DNA of 64,000 bases, taken from Romboutsia ilealis. Lineage in GTDB: Bacteria; Bacillota; Clostridia; Peptostreptococcales; Peptostreptococcaceae. Each line of letters starts with the position of its first letter. The first letter of the stretch is position 1. Made by a program: the position numbers and the translations under genes. The notes under the pieces are model-generated. The model made no database searches, had not been told where the DNA came from, and was given only the letters and a program-made list of their open reading frames with translations. Positions 45,231 to 54,344 of the stretch are shown piece after piece. The stretch covers positions 1,428,380-1,492,379 of the forward strand of contig NZ_LN555523.1 in NCBI RefSeq assembly GCF_900015215.1, given 5' to 3'.

Positions 45231-45258
45231 AAGCGGAAAATATTCCCGCTTTTGTACA
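45229..45258 (-). terminator. Terminator of the sigma-factor gene
   Basis: AAAAGCGG / CCGCTTTT stem with a T-run on the minus strand. Confidence 0.85.
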
Positions 45259-45264
45259 AACTAA

Positions 45265-46154
45265 TTAATAAAAGCTTTTAAGTAATTTAAGCCTACTTGG
45301 ATGTCTTAGCTTTCTAATAGCCTTAGCTTCTATTTGTCTTATTCTCTCTCTTGTTACGCCAAATACTTTACCGATTTCTTCTAAAGTTTTAGGTGTATCA
45401 TCATCAAATCCAAATCTCATTCTAAGTACTTGCTGCTCTTGATCACTAAGACCTGTTAGTACTTCATCTATTTTTTCCCTTAAGTTATTTTATTTTGTTC
45501 AACCTCATGAATGACCACATCCCCAAAGTGTGCATCAGATGGTATAAACTCAACTAAACTACTATCTTCATCTTCTTTAATAGGAGTATCAAGAGATACT
45601 ATGTTTTTATCCTTTTTTAATATATCCAAAACCTTATCAACTTCAAGTTCACAAACTTCAGCAAGCTCTTCTATATTAGGTTCTCTTTGAAGTACATTTG
45701 CAAGCTCTTGTTTTTTTCTTTTTACAAAATTTATTCTTTGATGAAGATGAACAGGTATTCTAATGGTATTTTCACAATCATCTATGTATCTTGTTATACT
45801 TTGTTTTATCCACCAAGTAGCATAAGTACTAAATTTAAATCCCTTCTTATAATCATATTTTTCAACTGCTTTTATAAGTCCAATGTTGCCTGCTTGAATT
45901 AAGTCAAGCATATCTACACTTTCTTTTCTATATCTTTTAGCGATACTTACAACTAATCTATAATTAGCATTTATAAATTTCTCTTTTGCTTCCTCTGAAG
46001 AGTCAATTATAGCTTTAGCTAGTTCTACTTCCTCTTTAGCAGATAACATTGGGTATTCTTCTATCTCTTTTAAATACATTTTCATAGCATTAGATGTATT
46101 TGATGAATCAGAATAAATATAACTTTCATGATTTTGTTCTTTTTTAGCCTCCAT
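45265..46154 (-). pseudogene. Sigma-70 (RpoD/SigA-like) factor interrupted by a frameshift
   Basis: The first frame encodes 224 residues with region 1.2 (MKMYLKEIEEYPML), region 2 (LIQAGNIGLIKAVEKYDYKKGFKFSTYATWWIKQSI) and region 3, then stops after VEQNKIT. A -1 frame opening at 45486 continues with [25 protein letters not shown] and the region 4.2 helix-turn-helix ([26 protein letters not shown]) to 45265. One lost base in the A-rich stretch AAAATAAAATAAC explains the break. It is either a real mutation, a sequencing error or recoding. Promoter recognition at -35 needs region 4. A ribosome site AAAGGGG precedes the ATG. Confidence 0.85.
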
Positions 46155-46393
46155 AATATAACCCCTTTTATATATAGTTTATTAATTGAGATGTTATCTT
46201 TTCTCTAGCATCATATAAATTATCATATGATAGCTAATTCAAAAACATTCCATTCAATTAAGTTAAATGTCAATAAGTTTATTTGTGTATTATTCTACTT
46301 TAGCTATCAAATTTCCTTTTTTTATTTATAAATTTTATATATTTTCACTTACTTTAATCATATAAATGAATATTTTATATTTTTATGCATAAA

Positions 46394-46421
46394 AAAAGAC
46401 TACAATAAAAGTAGTCTTTTT
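46394..46421. terminator. Terminator downstream of the His/Cys-rich protein gene
   Basis: AAAAGACTAC / GTAGTCTTTT stem with T-runs on both strands, 140 bp past the gene end. Confidence 0.75.
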
Positions 46422-46560
46422 AATCGAACGACGCTATAAATCCCTATATTAATAAATCCTTTGTCTTTTGCCCCAACATTTACGGTTTTTATATAGAATT
46501 TTTAACATACTTATAATAACATTATTAAAAAGTATCGTCAAGTTCGTATATATTTATTTA

Positions 46561-47124
46561 TTAGTGCTTACAACCACAGTTGTGATCATCTCCGTGATCG
46601 TGTCCTTTGCAACACTCGTGACCATCTTCATGATGTCCGTGACCTCCACAGCATTCATGTTCTTCTTCGTGATGATGTCCACCACATCCACATCCATGAT
46701 GAGAGTGTTCATGCTCAGCAACTAATTTTTCCATTTCAAATAATTCTTTTTCCATTTGTTCATATGTTGGAAGTGCTGCTTCTGTATCATATTCTTCTCC
46801 AGTCCAGTCAGCATACATCATTTGATTTCCATTAGTTAATATTATTCTACCTGCAGTAGTTATATTATCAACATCTTCTAAGAAGTCTATTTGTTTTTGT
46901 ACAACTTCGCCTTCTAATTCTACATCTTCATCTAAACAACTAACTAACATAACTGGAACTAAGTAGTCTTCTTTATCTTTAACACTTACTATTATATCTA
47001 TTATACCTTCTGCACCTTCTTCAAACTCTGATAATGGTACATCAGTGTCTATCATATCATGTGGTACTAATAAGTCCTCCATTAAATACTTTATAACTCT
47101 TTCTTTTACTAATTGTTTTGACAT
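46561..47124 (-). CDS. HSDR_N-like domain protein with His/Cys-rich metal-binding tail
   Basis: 187 residues. The first 130 resemble the nuclease-fold N-terminal domain of type I restriction HsdR subunits (VKERVIKYLMEDLLVPHDMIDTDVPL, GIIDIIVSVKDKEDYLVPVMLVSCLD). The last 50 hold 16 histidines and 8 cysteines in GCGCGGHHH, HECCGGHGHH and HECCKGHDH, a probable Ni, Zn, Cu or Co binding tail. No other restriction gene is present. Metal storage, chaperoning or sensing is inferred; nuclease activity is unproven. AAAGGA precedes the ATG. Confidence 0.8.
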   Translation of the reverse strand: MSKQLVKERVIKYLMEDLLVPHDMIDTDVPLSEFEEGAEGIIDIIVSVKDKEDYLVPVMLVSCLDEDVELEGEVVQKQIDFLEDVDNITTAGRIILTNGNQMMYADWTGEEYDTEAALPTYEQMEKELFEMEKLVAEHEHSHHGCGCGGHHHEEEHECCGGHGHHEDGHECCKGHDHGDDHNCGCKH

Positions 47125-47483
47125 AGTACTTATCCTTTCTAATCTTATAGATATAAATATCTATATTTTTCCTACTTCCATATTATAATACATTTCTTAT
47201 TTTTTCAATATTTGAATACAGAATCCTAACTTAATTATACCCTTTTTTTACATATTTAATTACATATTTAAAATTTGATTAAACACATTCTTTTATAATG
47301 TATAGTAAAGATCAATTAAGCTATCTACTTTTGTTTTGTAAATACTCTGAAAAATCATATCAATTTTATGCAATATCCAAATAACCGCTACTCTTCAACA
47401 TATTTCATTCTTATTATGTATATTTTATTTCCCTATTATATTACTCTTTTACATTTTTATGCACTTTGTTACATTACTTTACA

Positions 47484-47510
47484 GTTACAAACTTGTAATA
47501 TTTATGTTAC
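47484..47510 (+). promoter_or_regulatory. Putative WalR box upstream of the CAP-domain gene
   Basis: TGTAAT, ATTTA, TGTTAC (47494-47510) fits the WalR/YycF consensus TGTWAH-N5-TGTWAH. The overlapping TTACAAACTTGTAAT is also found at 48721 upstream of the next exported-protein gene. Confidence 0.5.
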
Positions 47511-47519
47511 TATAAATGA

Positions 47520-47542
47520 GCAAAGGGGATACCCCCCTTAGA
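47520..47542 (+). other. G/C-rich leader hairpin before the CAP-domain gene
   Basis: AAGGGGATACCCCCCTT can fold into a short G-C stem, conspicuous in this AT-rich leader. Possibly a 5' stabilising element. Confidence 0.35.
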
Positions 47543-47606
47543 TTACAAGTTACAATTTGGTAACAATTAAAATTTCAAACAAAATCAAAACAAAAGAGGT
47601 GTTTAT

Positions 47607-48380
47607 ATGAACAAGAAATTTAGAAATATATTATCATTAGGAGCAATAACTATGCTAACAGCATCTAGTATGCTACCAGTAAACGCTCTATCAAAAACTT
47701 GTTACAATAAAGTTATGACTATTAAATCTGTATATATATATGTAAATGGTGTTAAATTTAAATTACCGTTAACTCCAAATTGCCCGAATGTACCTTCAAA
47801 ACCTAATAATACTCCAAGTAATCCAAGTACTACTCCTGAGCAAAAACCTGATAGTACTCCAAATAATCCAAATACTACTCCTGAACAAAAGCCTGATGTT
47901 ACTCCAAGTAATCCAAATACTACTCCTGAACAAAAGCCTGATAGTGCTCCAAGTAATCCAAGTACTGCTCCTGAGCAAAAACCTAGTACAGATTTTTCTT
48001 CTTATCAACAACAAGTGCTTGATTTAGTAAATGCAGAAAGAGCTAAAAGAGGAATATCTGCTTTAACACTTGATTCTAGCTTATCAAGTGTAGCAACAAA
48101 GAAATCTCAAGATATGGTAAATAAAAACTACTTCGACCATACATCTCCAACTTACGGTTCTCCATTTGATATGATGAAGCAATTTGGAATATCTTATAGA
48201 ACTGCAGGTGAAAATATTGCAAAAGGTCAAAAAACTCCACAGGAGGTTGTAGCCGCTTGGATGAATTCTGAAGGCCATAGAAAAAATATACTAAATCCTA
48301 ATTTTACTAACTTAGGTGTTGGTATTGCAAAAGATTCTAATAAAACAACTTATTGGACTCAAATGTTTATAGGTAAATAA
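47607..48380 (+). CDS. Secreted CAP/SCP-domain protein (YkwD-like)
   Basis: 257 residues. Signal peptide at 1-27 (ending VNALS), a unique stretch to about 60, then a Pro/Thr/Asn-rich linker made of four 16-residue repeats (TPSNPSTTPEQKPDST-like), and a CAP domain from about 130. The CAP domain has LVNAERAKRGI, the metal-site histidines in YFDHTSP and GHRKNIL, and GENIAKG. CAP proteins of this type are secreted and associate with the cell wall; their activity is unresolved. AAAGAGGTG precedes the ATG. A WalR-like box upstream suggests cell-wall regulation. Confidence 0.92.
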   Translation: MNKKFRNILSLGAITMLTASSMLPVNALSKTCYNKVMTIKSVYIYVNGVKFKLPLTPNCPNVPSKPNNTPSNPSTTPEQKPDSTPNNPNTTPEQKPDVTPSNPNTTPEQKPDSAPSNPSTAPEQKPSTDFSSYQQQVLDLVNAERAKRGISALTLDSSLSSVATKKSQDMVNKNYFDHTSPTYGSPFDMMKQFGISYRTAGENIAKGQKTPQEVVAAWMNSEGHRKNILNPNFTNLGVGIAKDSNKTTYWTQMFIGK

Positions 48381-48392
48381 TCTTAAATTATA

Positions 48393-48433
48393 AAAAAAGT
48401 AGAAATTTAAATATTTATATTTCTACTTTTTTC
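48393..48433 (+). terminator. Terminator of the CAP-domain gene
   Basis: AAAAAAGTAGAAAT / ATTTCTACTTTTTT stem. Confidence 0.88.
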
Positions 48434-48493
48434 TTTATCTATACTATAGATTAGCAATATTTTCATTTCTTATATAATTACTATATAATCTAT

Positions 48494-48603
48494 AAAAAAT
48501 TCGCTTCGCTTGAGCGACGTGTCGACGAAACACTTCATGTCGCCAACGACTTCGTCCGTTGCTTGAGCCACTACGTGGGCGAAGTATTTCAAAATCTTTT
48601 TTA
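48494..48603 (+). repeat. GC-rich dispersed repeat, family B copy 5 (best conserved)
   Basis: Three potential hairpins in order: GCGACGTG with CATGTCGC, CAACG with CGTTG, and CCAC with GTGG. It ends TTCAAAATCTTTTTT. Confidence 0.85.
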
Positions 48604-48615
48604 CGCTCAAAACCA

Positions 48616-48688
48616 ATTTATTGATATTACTTACATTTAGAATTTATCCACATTTTTTAAGTATTATAATATCCTTAAGCGTAAAAAA
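48616..48688 (+). repeat. AT-rich repeat, family C copy 4
   Basis: TTTATTGATATTACTTACAT to TTAAGTATTATAATATCCTT and AAGCGTAAAAAA. It directly follows a family B element as at 45 kb. Confidence 0.75.
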
Positions 48689-48708
48689 TGTAATCTCTTC
48701 ATATATTT

Positions 48709-48735
48709 CTTACATAATTATTACAAACTTGTAAT
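48709..48735 (-). promoter_or_regulatory. Putative WalR-like box upstream of the DUF1002 gene
   Basis: On the minus strand TGTAAT, AATTA, TGTAAG is one base off the WalR consensus; it includes the shared TTACAAACTTGTAAT word. Confidence 0.4.
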
Positions 48736-48823
48736 TTGTTTTTTTGAATCAATAATTTATAGTATAATGTAATAGGGATATATTATAGTTTAACTTTTTT
48801 ATAAGTTGAAAGGAATGAAATTT

Positions 48824-50095
48824 ATGAACAAAAAATTAAATAATTTTAAAAAGAGATTTATAACTTTAAGCCTTACTGCAGTTTTGAGTTTATCAAGTTT
48901 AGGGCTTGTATTTGCAGACGGTGCTAGAGTTGTAACTCTAGGTTCAAACTTAACGCAAGCACAAAAAGATACTATGTTAAAATATTTCGGTGTTAACAAA
49001 GATGAAGTTGTAATACTTGAGGTTAACAACCAAGAAGAAAGAAAATACTTACAAGGAGTTGCATCTGAAGCTCAACTTGGAAAGAAAACTTATTCTTGTG
49101 CTTATGTTGAACCAACAAAATCAGGTAGTGGTATAAATGTCAAAACTGCTAATATAACTTGGGCAACTCCAGCTATGGTTGCAACTACATTATCTACTGC
49201 CGGTCTTACTGATGCTGACGTTGTAATTGCTGCCAACTTCCCAGTTTCTGGTACTGGAGCATTAACAGGTATAATGAAAGCATTTGAAGATGCTACTGGT
49301 AAGCCTTTAGAGGAAGATAAAAAAGAATTAGCTTCAGAGGAATTAATAACTACTGGAGATTTAGGTGATGATATCGGTCAAGACAAAGCTACAGGAATTG
49401 TTAATGATGTAAAGACTGAGATAATAAAAAACAATACTAAAGATACAGTTCAAATAGCTGAAACTATAAATAATGTAGTAAACAACTATAATGTTACTTT
49501 AACTGATGAGCAAATGGTAAAACTTGAAGGTTTAATGGAAAAAATATCTAAGCAAGATTATGATTACAGTGAAATGAAAAATGCACTAGAAAGTGTATCT
49601 AATGTAGTTAATGAAAACTTATCTGCTATAGGTGAAAATGTAAATACAGGATTATTTGATGGTATAAAGAACTTCTTTACAGGAATAGGGGATTGGTTTA
49701 AAGGATTATTTAGTGGAGAAAGTGATGGTTCAAGTATACTTGATAATACTAATGACAGTTTACTTGGAGAAAATGCTCAAATAGATGCTACTGATAAATC
49801 AACTATAAACCTTCCATCTAGTGAACAAGTTGAAGGATTCTTCGCTAAAATATGGCATTGGTTTACAGGATTATTTAATAATGATTCTAATAACACTGAG
49901 CAAACGGAGATAACTCCAAATGAAGAAAATAATACTACTGAAGAAACAATAAATTCTATAGATGAAAATAGCTCTACTGAGGAAACTCCTCAAGATAGTG
50001 CTGATACTCCTGCTTCTAATGAAGGTGATTCATTATTAGATGTGCAAACTCAAGATCAAGGTAGCTTTGAAACTCAAGAACAACAAAGTAATTAA
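48824..50095 (+). CDS. Exported DUF1002-domain protein
   Basis: 423 residues from the ATG at 48824 (AAAGGA about 10 nt upstream). A signal peptide of about 33 residues ends at VFADG. The DUF1002 domain follows (RVVTLGSNLTQAQKDTMLKYFGV, ERKYLQG, ANITWATPAMVATTL, VIAANFPVSGTGALTGI) to about 270. The rest has two similar aromatic motifs (FFTGIGDWFKGLFSG and FFAKIWHWFTGLFN) and an acidic Glu/Thr/Asn/Ser-rich tail that may span the wall. DUF1002 proteins are secreted in Firmicutes with unknown role. The shared upstream word with the CAP gene suggests common control. Confidence 0.87.
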   Translation: MNKKLNNFKKRFITLSLTAVLSLSSLGLVFADGARVVTLGSNLTQAQKDTMLKYFGVNKDEVVILEVNNQEERKYLQGVASEAQLGKKTYSCAYVEPTKSGSGINVKTANITWATPAMVATTLSTAGLTDADVVIAANFPVSGTGALTGIMKAFEDATGKPLEEDKKELASEELITTGDLGDDIGQDKATGIVNDVKTEIIKNNTKDTVQIAETINNVVNNYNVTLTDEQMVKLEGLMEKISKQDYDYSEMKNALESVSNVVNENLSAIGENVNTGLFDGIKNFFTGIGDWFKGLFSGESDGSSILDNTNDSLLGENAQIDATDKSTINLPSSEQVEGFFAKIWHWFTGLFNNDSNNTEQTEITPNEENNTTEETINSIDENSSTEETPQDSADTPASNEGDSLLDVQTQDQGSFETQEQQSN

Positions 50096-50123
50096 TTATT
50101 TATATAGTTAATTTAAACAAATA

Positions 50124-50155
50124 AAAAGACAGATAATTTATTATCTGTTTTTTTG
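50124..50155 (+). terminator. Terminator of the DUF1002 gene
   Basis: AAAAGACAGATAA / TTATCTGTTTTTTT stem. Confidence 0.9.
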
Positions 50156-50286
50156 TACTTAATATTCTTACAAAACTATTTATTTTATAACTCTACTTAA
50201 TAGTATTATTATATTTATAATTAAATATACATATTAAATTAACTTTTTTAAATAATTTAATTCTATACCTAATTTAGATATTATAA

Positions 50287-50329
50287 TTGACATAAATATA
50301 TATATTAGTTATTATAATTTTGTGCAAAA
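50287..50329 (+). promoter_or_regulatory. Promoter and MarR operator of the marR-MATE locus
   Basis: TTGACA (50287-50292), 17 bp, TATTAT, then TTTTGTGCAAAA (50318-50329) over the likely start site. The same 12-mer recurs before the MATE gene at 50831-50842. Confidence 0.75.
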
Positions 50330-50350
50330 CATATTTTAGGAGGCATTTTT

Positions 50351-50794
50351 GTGATAGATAAAAGTAAACTTAAACTAGGACTTGATATTAACAAAATACA
50401 TCATATAATTTCAAGGAAAGTTGATGCTGCTGTAATTAGTTCTATTGATAATAATTTAACTGTTCCTCAAGCCTATGTTATAGATTTTATTTACATGGAA
50501 GGCAAAGAAAAAGATATATTCCAAAAAGATTTAGAAAAAGAATTTGATTTGAAACGTTCATCTGTTAGTCTTATGTTGAATAACATGGAAAAAAGCGGCT
50601 TAATCCAAAGAGTTCCTGTTGCAGAGGATGCTCGTTTAAAAAAAATAATTTTAACAGAAAAGGCTATTATGCTTAATAAAAACATATCTAATGCAATTAA
50701 TTCAATTGAAAACAAATTATCTGAGAATATAACCTTAGAAGAAATAAACGTATTTTACAAAGTACTTGATAAAATAAGAAATAATCTAGGATAA
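50351..50794 (+). CDS. MarR-family repressor
   Basis: 147-residue MarR regulator with the winged helix IFQKDLEKEFDLKRSSVSLMLNNMEKSGLIQR and wing VAEDARLKKIILTEK, between dimerisation helices. The start is GTG after TTAGGAGG. It is followed by a MATE exporter gene, the arrangement of MepR-MepA in Staphylococcus. Identical near-palindromes (TTTTGTGCAAAA) lie in front of both genes, so autorepression and control of the pump are likely. Confidence 0.93.
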   Translation: MIDKSKLKLGLDINKIHHIISRKVDAAVISSIDNNLTVPQAYVIDFIYMEGKEKDIFQKDLEKEFDLKRSSVSLMLNNMEKSGLIQRVPVAEDARLKKIILTEKAIMLNKNISNAINSIENKLSENITLEEINVFYKVLDKIRNNLG

Positions 50795-50822
50795 CCATAT
50801 TAAAATTTAATGGTTATTCTAG
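50786..50822 (+). terminator. Hairpin between marR and the MATE gene
   Basis: ATAACCAT / ATGGTTAT stem extended by CTAG on both sides, without a T-run; perhaps a processing or partial termination site. Confidence 0.5.
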
Positions 50823-50830
50823 ATATATAG

Positions 50831-50842
50831 TTTTGTGCAAAA
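50831..50842 (+). promoter_or_regulatory. Second MarR operator, upstream of the MATE gene
   Basis: TTTTGTGCAAAA, flanked by G and C, identical to the site before marR. Confidence 0.7.
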
Positions 50843-50868
50843 CTTAATTTTAAAAAGGAGGTTTATAT

Positions 50869-52248
50869 ATGACAAAAGTATCTAATTTTACAGAAGGCAA
50901 AATATTCTCGCCTTTATTAAAATTTACAATACCAATACTAATGGCATTATTTTTACAAACAATGTATGGAGCTGTAGATTTACTTATAGTTGGACAGTTT
51001 GGTAACGCGGCTGATGTATCTGCTGTTTCAACAGGAAGTCAAGTAATGACGGCTATAACATCAATGATAACTGGACTTACTATGGGAATTACCATATTAA
51101 TAGGTCAAAAACTTGGTGAAGGAAATAAAAAAGATGCTGGAATTGTTGTAGGAAGTGGTATATCCATATTTGCTATTATAGCTATTGTTGTAACTATTGT
51201 TGTAGTTATTTTTTCATCATCTATTGCAACTTTAATGCACGTTCCAATAGAAGCGTTTGATAGTACAGCTTCATATTTAAAGATATGTGCTATGGGTGCT
51301 ATTTTTATAGTTTCTTATAATGTTATTGGTGGAGTATTTAGAGGACTTGGAGATTCAAAAACACCACTTATTACCGTTGGTATAGCATGTGTGGTAAATA
51401 TAATAGGTGATTTAATATTTGTAGGTGTATTTAAAATGGCTGCAACAGGTGCTGCTTGTGCTACTGTATTAGCCCAAGCAATTAGTGTTATTTTATCTTT
51501 AATATTAATAAGAAGACGTGGTCTTCCTTTTGAATTTTCTAGAAAAAGTATAAAATTTCACAAGAATTTAACTTCACAAATAATTAAATATGGTGCACCA
51601 ATAGCACTACAAGATGTACTTGTGAACTTATCTTTCTTAGTAATTATGATGATAGGTAATTCAATGGGAGTAGTTGCATCAGCAGGTATGGGTGTAGCTC
51701 AAAAACTTGTTGGGTTTATAATGCTAATACCATTATCATTCTCTCAAGCTGTATCTGCATTTGTAGCTCAAAACTATGGTGCAAAAAAATATAATAGAGC
51801 TAAAAAAGTTCTTCTTTATTCTTTAGCAGCTTCTCTATGTTGTGGAATCGTGATGTTTTATATTACATTCTTCCACGGAAACCTACTTTCTCAAATATTT
51901 ACTAAGGATGAAGCTGTTATCTTAGCATCTTGGGACTATATGAAATCTTATGGAATTGATTGCTTATTTACCGCAATAATGTTTTGTATGGTTGGATATT
52001 TTAATGGTTGTGGAAAAACAACTTTTGTTATGATACAAGGTATAGTAGGTGCATTTTGCGTAAGGATACCTGTATCTTATCTTATGAGTAAACTAGAGCC
52101 AGTATCTTTATTTAAAGTTGGTCTAGCAACACCAGCATCTACTTTTGTTCAGATTATATTATGTGTATCTTTCTTTGTATTCTTATCTAAGAAATCAGCT
52201 AAGGAAGATGAATCTATAGATAATTATGAAGAAATACAAGCTTTATAA
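50869..52248 (+). CDS. MATE family efflux transporter (MepA-like)
   Basis: 459-residue transporter with about 12 membrane segments; the N-terminus PILMALFLQTMYGAVDLLIVGQFG and the FRGLGDSKTPL motif are typical of the MepA branch, which exports cationic drugs and dyes. AAGGAGG precedes the ATG. It is linked to an upstream MarR gene and operator. Its own substrates cannot be read from sequence. Confidence 0.94.
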   Translation: MTKVSNFTEGKIFSPLLKFTIPILMALFLQTMYGAVDLLIVGQFGNAADVSAVSTGSQVMTAITSMITGLTMGITILIGQKLGEGNKKDAGIVVGSGISIFAIIAIVVTIVVVIFSSSIATLMHVPIEAFDSTASYLKICAMGAIFIVSYNVIGGVFRGLGDSKTPLITVGIACVVNIIGDLIFVGVFKMAATGAACATVLAQAISVILSLILIRRRGLPFEFSRKSIKFHKNLTSQIIKYGAPIALQDVLVNLSFLVIMMIGNSMGVVASAGMGVAQKLVGFIMLIPLSFSQAVSAFVAQNYGAKKYNRAKKVLLYSLAASLCCGIVMFYITFFHGNLLSQIFTKDEAVILASWDYMKSYGIDCLFTAIMFCMVGYFNGCGKTTFVMIQGIVGAFCVRIPVSYLMSKLEPVSLFKVGLATPASTFVQIILCVSFFVFLSKKSAKEDESIDNYEEIQAL

Positions 52249-52282
52249 AGTTTATAATTTAATAATATAGTTGTTTTATAAA

Positions 52283-52328
52283 AATAACTGTACCTTTTTG
52301 AGTTACAATATATTAAGGTACAGTTATT
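52283..52328 (+). terminator. Terminator of the marR-MATE operon
   Basis: AATAACTGTACCTT / AAGGTACAGTTATT stem with an 18-nt loop. Confidence 0.8.
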
Positions 52329-52619
52329 TATTTTAATTATATATGTTTTAATTAAAATACTTCATTAAATAAAGTTATCATTTTGTATTGTTTAAAAGTA
52401 CCATAAATAATAAAAGTATTTTATAATGTAGAATTATTATTAAAGAGTATGCAATACATCTATTTATTTTTAAATCTTATACAAATTAATATATTGTATT
52501 ACTTATCTTAATAATGAAATTTAATTTATTATACAGCTTTTTATTGACAAAATAATTCTCTAATATTTTCAATAATTATAATTTAAGTAATACATCAAAT
52601 TAAACTATGTGTATATTAT
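52329..52619. other. Intergenic AT-rich stretch
   Basis: About 290 bp without a recognisable gene, repeat copy or structured element. Confidence 0.5.
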
Positions 52620-54158
52620 TTATATGCTATCTAATAATTCTTGATATATTTCTTCATCTATCATTATAGTTAAATAGTCACCACATATTATTTCAGTATC
52701 TCCATTAGGTATTAACTCACTATCTCCTCTTAATATGGACACAACTAAGCAATTTTTAGGCCATTTAATATCCTTTATATATTTTCCAACTAATATGCTA
52801 TCCATACTAACTGCTATCTCTAATAATAATTTTTTTCCTTCTGTTAAATTATCCTTTATAGAGTATTTTTCTAGTATTCGTTCAAGTAAGCTTTCATAAA
52901 TCGGACTTGATTTTAATATATCTGAAGTTAAATGAGATATGATAACAACAATTCCTAGGGCTAATAAATGATTTAATGAACCTGTCATTTCAGATATTAA
53001 TATTATAGCGGTTATTGGAGCTTTTACTATAGATGCAAAATGTCCTGCCATGGCTAAGATTATAAAATTTATAAGATATGTATTGTCTATTCCAAAATAA
53101 GTTGTAAATAAAAGTCCGACTAAATTCCCTACTAATGCACCTAAAACTAAAAGCGGAAAAAATATTCCACCTGGAACCCCAGATCCAAAGCAAATAAATG
53201 TAAAAAGAAACTTTACTATTATAAAAGTACATAATACAGTTACTGTAAAGTTTTGCTCTTTAAGGGCTATAATAAGATCATGTCCTCCTCCTAATAGTAT
53301 GGGAGAAATAAAAGCAACTATTCCTGTAACTACAAATGGTATTATACATTTCATTTCAGTACTTAATTTTGAGTTTTTAAATAAACTTTGAGTTTTTAAG
53401 ATTCCTTTATTGAAAATTACTCCGCTTATACCTATTATTATTCCTAAAATTATAAGTGTCCAATAATTTTTAAGTGGCAGCGATTCAACTTTCCTAAAAT
53501 ACAAAGATGGTGTTAATCCCAAAAATTGTTCTGATACAAAATCAGCACTTACAGATGCTATCATTGCTGAAGTTAAAACTAAAGGTGAAAAATTTTTGTG
53601 TATTTCTTCTAAAGCAAACATAACCCCTGATAATGGTGCATTAAATGCAGCTGATAATCCTGCACTTGCTCCACTAGTTATTAAATATTTTTCTTCATTA
53701 TCTAAGTTTTTTAATTTTTTTGATACACCTTCTCCTATACAAGCTCCCATTTGAACTGAAGGTCCTTCTCTTCCCACAGATAGCCCTGCACATAAACAAA
53801 TAAGGCTTCCTACAAACTTATAAAATAATACACTAAACCAATTTATTTTTAATTTTCTAATTAATATACCTTCTACCTGAGGTATACCACTTCCACTTAT
53901 CATAGGTTGCTTTTTTAAACATTTTCCAACTATATATCCTAATAATATAAGTATAAAAAATATTAATGGTATAATTATAAGATTATATCTACCTTTTTTA
54001 TAAATATTTAAAAATATAGGTGACAATTTACTTATAATTATTCTGTGTGCTACAATAGTTAATCCAACTAATATACCTACTATTAAAGAGTTTACTATTA
54101 AACGGTATTTCAGATTTTGACTCCTTTTTAGCATTTTAAATACTTTATGTTTTTCCAT
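52620..54158 (-). CDS. ClC-family chloride channel/transporter with TrkA-C domain
   Basis: 512 residues. The ClC core has the selectivity motifs GSGIPQVEG, GREGPSVQMG (with the gating Glu) and GGIFFPLLVLGALVG. A regulatory TrkA-C domain of about 80 residues ends the protein (VGKYIKDIKWPKNCLVVSILRGDSELIPNGDTEI). The gating Glu indicates a Cl-/H+ exchanger rather than a pure channel. I start at the ATG at 54158 after AGGAGGTGAT; the in-frame GTG at 54167 lies within that site. It is monocistronic. Confidence 0.94.
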   Translation of the reverse strand: MEKHKVFKMLKRSQNLKYRLIVNSLIVGILVGLTIVAHRIIISKLSPIFLNIYKKGRYNLIIIPLIFFILILLGYIVGKCLKKQPMISGSGIPQVEGILIRKLKINWFSVLFYKFVGSLICLCAGLSVGREGPSVQMGACIGEGVSKKLKNLDNEEKYLITSGASAGLSAAFNAPLSGVMFALEEIHKNFSPLVLTSAMIASVSADFVSEQFLGLTPSLYFRKVESLPLKNYWTLIILGIIIGISGVIFNKGILKTQSLFKNSKLSTEMKCIIPFVVTGIVAFISPILLGGGHDLIIALKEQNFTVTVLCTFIIVKFLFTFICFGSGVPGGIFFPLLVLGALVGNLVGLLFTTYFGIDNTYLINFIILAMAGHFASIVKAPITAIILISEMTGSLNHLLALGIVVIISHLTSDILKSSPIYESLLERILEKYSIKDNLTEGKKLLLEIAVSMDSILVGKYIKDIKWPKNCLVVSILRGDSELIPNGDTEIICGDYLTIMIDEEIYQELLDSI

Positions 54159-54344
54159 CAATATCACCTCCTAAAATTTTTTACATTAGTTTATGATTTT
54201 ACAATTTCATTTATTTTATAGTTTATGATTTATAATTTTAAATTTAACTTATAAAATACTCATTTTTTATATCAACAAGTATTTTATAATGTATAATAAA
54301 ATAATAAAGTTTACTTTTAAAAATCAAATAAGGGGTGTATGAAG

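Noticed and set aside
46223..46234. TATCATATGATA palindrome upstream of the sigma gene
   Set aside because: A 12-bp AT-rich palindrome is expected by chance in this sequence and no second copy was found.
46561..47124. Restriction-modification system
   Set aside because: Only an HsdR-like N-terminal domain is present, with no helicase, methylase or specificity gene nearby.
47520..47542. Possible cyclic-dinucleotide riboswitch before the CAP-domain gene
   Set aside because: Only a short G/C hairpin is visible; the conserved cores of the known c-di-GMP and c-di-AMP aptamers are absent.
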